Shown here: positions 63,360 through 64,000 of the stretch, piece after piece
Layout of the letters: the number at the start of each line of letters is the position of its first letter
Position numbering within the stretch: the stretch's first letter is position 1
Assembly (NCBI GenBank): GCA_023418475.1
Contig: JAEZZO010000049.1
Span: 62,001 to 126,000, forward strand
Length of the DNA: 64,000 nt
Reading direction: 5' to 3'
Origin: Bacillota bacterium
Lineage (GTDB): Bacteria; Bacillota; Clostridia; Lachnospirales; Lachnospiraceae
Made by a program: the position numbers and the translations under genes
The notes under the pieces: generated by a model
Seen by the model: the letters and a program-made list of their open reading frames with translations, nothing else
Databases searched by the model: none
What the model was told of the DNA's origin: nothing

Positions 63360-63802
63360 TAGAAATTACCTGCTTTCCATTGTGGACCTGCAGGCTGCCC
63401 TTCTGTAGGCTCATAGAATTTTTTAATCTCGTTGTAGTCTTTTCCTTCATACTTTTTAATACCAACCTTACATCTTCCAACGGATCCGGGGACAGCGTTC
63501 CAATTCATTGTGACTTTTTCTCCATGTTTACGCTGACCAATTGCTGTGAAGAATGCACATAACATCCCTTCAGTCTTGGAATGAAGAAATAAATTATGTT
63601 TAATAACCGTTTCTCCTTCCTCTCCCTGGATCTTAATATATACGGCTGCCTTATTACATGGAGGAAGCTTCTCACTTCCGTTATGTCTGCCGCGTTCAAA
63701 GCTTACCACTTCAAAGTTATAATCACCTTCTGGAAGGAGCACAAACTCCGGTCCATCATTTTCGATCTGATCATCCCAACCTAATTCTCTTTCAATATCC
63801 AT
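63359..63802 (-). CDS. DUF669 family phage replication protein
   Basis: 147 aa; WDDQIENDGPEFVLLPEGDYNFEVVSFERG, NKAAVYIKIQGEEGE and YNEIKKFYEP fit DUF669, a family found next to phage helicases and single-strand annealing genes, presumably single-stranded-DNA related. AAAAAGGAGATAAGAATT precedes the ATG. Confidence 0.87.
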   Translation of the reverse strand: MDIERELGWDDQIENDGPEFVLLPEGDYNFEVVSFERGRHNGSEKLPPCNKAAVYIKIQGEEGETVIKHNLFLHSKTEGMLCAFFTAIGQRKHGEKVTMNWNAVPGSVGRCKVGIKKYEGKDYNEIKKFYEPTEGQPAGPQWKAGNF

Positions 63803-63820
63803 AATTCTTATCTCCTTTTT

Positions 63821-64000
63821 CTAGTTAAATGGTATCTCATCTGGTTCTACAGCTACGAATTCTCCGCGGCTGATTTTAAGGCTGCGGCTCATTTCGCAGA
63901 CTTTATCAAAAAATGGAACAACCCAACCATTAATAAAATCGCTGCCGCAATTTGCAAGTGGTGTATCTTTAGGAAAATATCCTCTTTGTGCTACAACCTC
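63821..64000 (-). CDS. C-terminal part of a phage early gene, cut by the window edge
   Basis: An open frame enters from the right edge and ends at TAG 63821 (59 residues: ...RGYFPKDTPLANCGSDF, WVVPFFDKVCEMSRSLKISRG, ending EIPFN). It is in line with the early operon and 18 bp before the DUF669 gene. The family cannot be told from the tail alone. Confidence 0.65.
   Translation of the reverse strand, partial: EVVAQRGYFPKDTPLANCGSDFINGWVVPFFDKVCEMSRSLKISRGEFVAVEPDEIPFN

Overview
The window looks like the chromosome of a spore-forming, motile, anaerobic Firmicute of the Clostridia, most likely a Lachnospiraceae-type (cluster XIVa) organism. The evidence is a pair of dipicolinate synthase genes (spore core), motAB, an LTA-synthase-family enzyme, AT-rich DNA with strong GGAGG ribosome binding sites, and a set of plant-mannan phosphorolysis genes. 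This is inference from gene content; no rRNA or other marker gene is present.

Host part, 1 to about 27.8 kb. An FtsH-family protease, motAB, an LTA-synthase-like sulfatase-fold enzyme and a GH2 glycosidase come first. A compact [NiFe]-hydrogenase operon follows (small subunit, large subunit, and a maturation protease fused to a cytochrome b5-like domain). Then comes a mannooligosaccharide cluster: SGNH esterase, GH130 phosphorylase, LacI regulator, second GH130 phosphorylase, cellobiose 2-epimerase-like enzyme and mannose-6-phosphate isomerase. Three copies of a TTGCAC..(A/T)..GCAA motif lie upstream of two of its transcription units and may be the LacI operators. Two small genes, a soluble chemotaxis receptor, RidA, a polyprenyl-phosphate sugar transferase with a membrane partner, and dpaAB follow. 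The host part stops abruptly inside asnB, whose reading frame loses homology after codon ~386, in the synthetase domain.

Prophage part, about 27.8 kb to beyond the right edge. A siphovirus genome is read almost entirely on the minus strand, from right to left. The early genes (DUF669 protein, SF2 helicase, primase/helicase, RusA resolvase, many small translationally coupled genes, HNH nuclease, late regulator) occupy 64.0 to 54.8 kb. A cargo region (Kelch/FN3 secreted protein, degenerate tRNA, a nonsense-interrupted gene with a membrane partner) occupies 54.5 to 50.7 kb. Packaging and head genes are at 50.5 to 42.3 kb, tail genes at 42.3 to 31.8 kb, and holin plus endolysin at 31.7 to 30.5 kb. 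A second cargo region (FN3/Ig-like secreted protein, zinc-ribbon membrane protein, a pseudogene with three in-frame stops) lies between the endolysin and the broken asnB. Integrase, repressor and the right attachment site are not in the window. I infer that the phage inserted in asnB and that attL lies near 27,777.

The most interesting points are: (1) a phage-encoded Prp-type cysteine protease near a major capsid protein whose N-terminus carries a match (NLQRFA) to the Prp cleavage motif of ribosomal protein L27; (2) a portal-adjacent MuF/minor-capsid protein with a C-terminal extension resembling phage BECR nucleases, overlapped by a very acidic 99-aa candidate immunity gene; (3) two FN3-containing secreted cargo proteins 25 kb apart at the phage edge and middle that share a collinear promoter with a 16-bp palindrome at identical spacing; (4) a hairpin, AT tract and iteron array just after the primase gene that look like the phage origin; and (5) a hydrogenase small subunit with CSGN where CxxC is usual.
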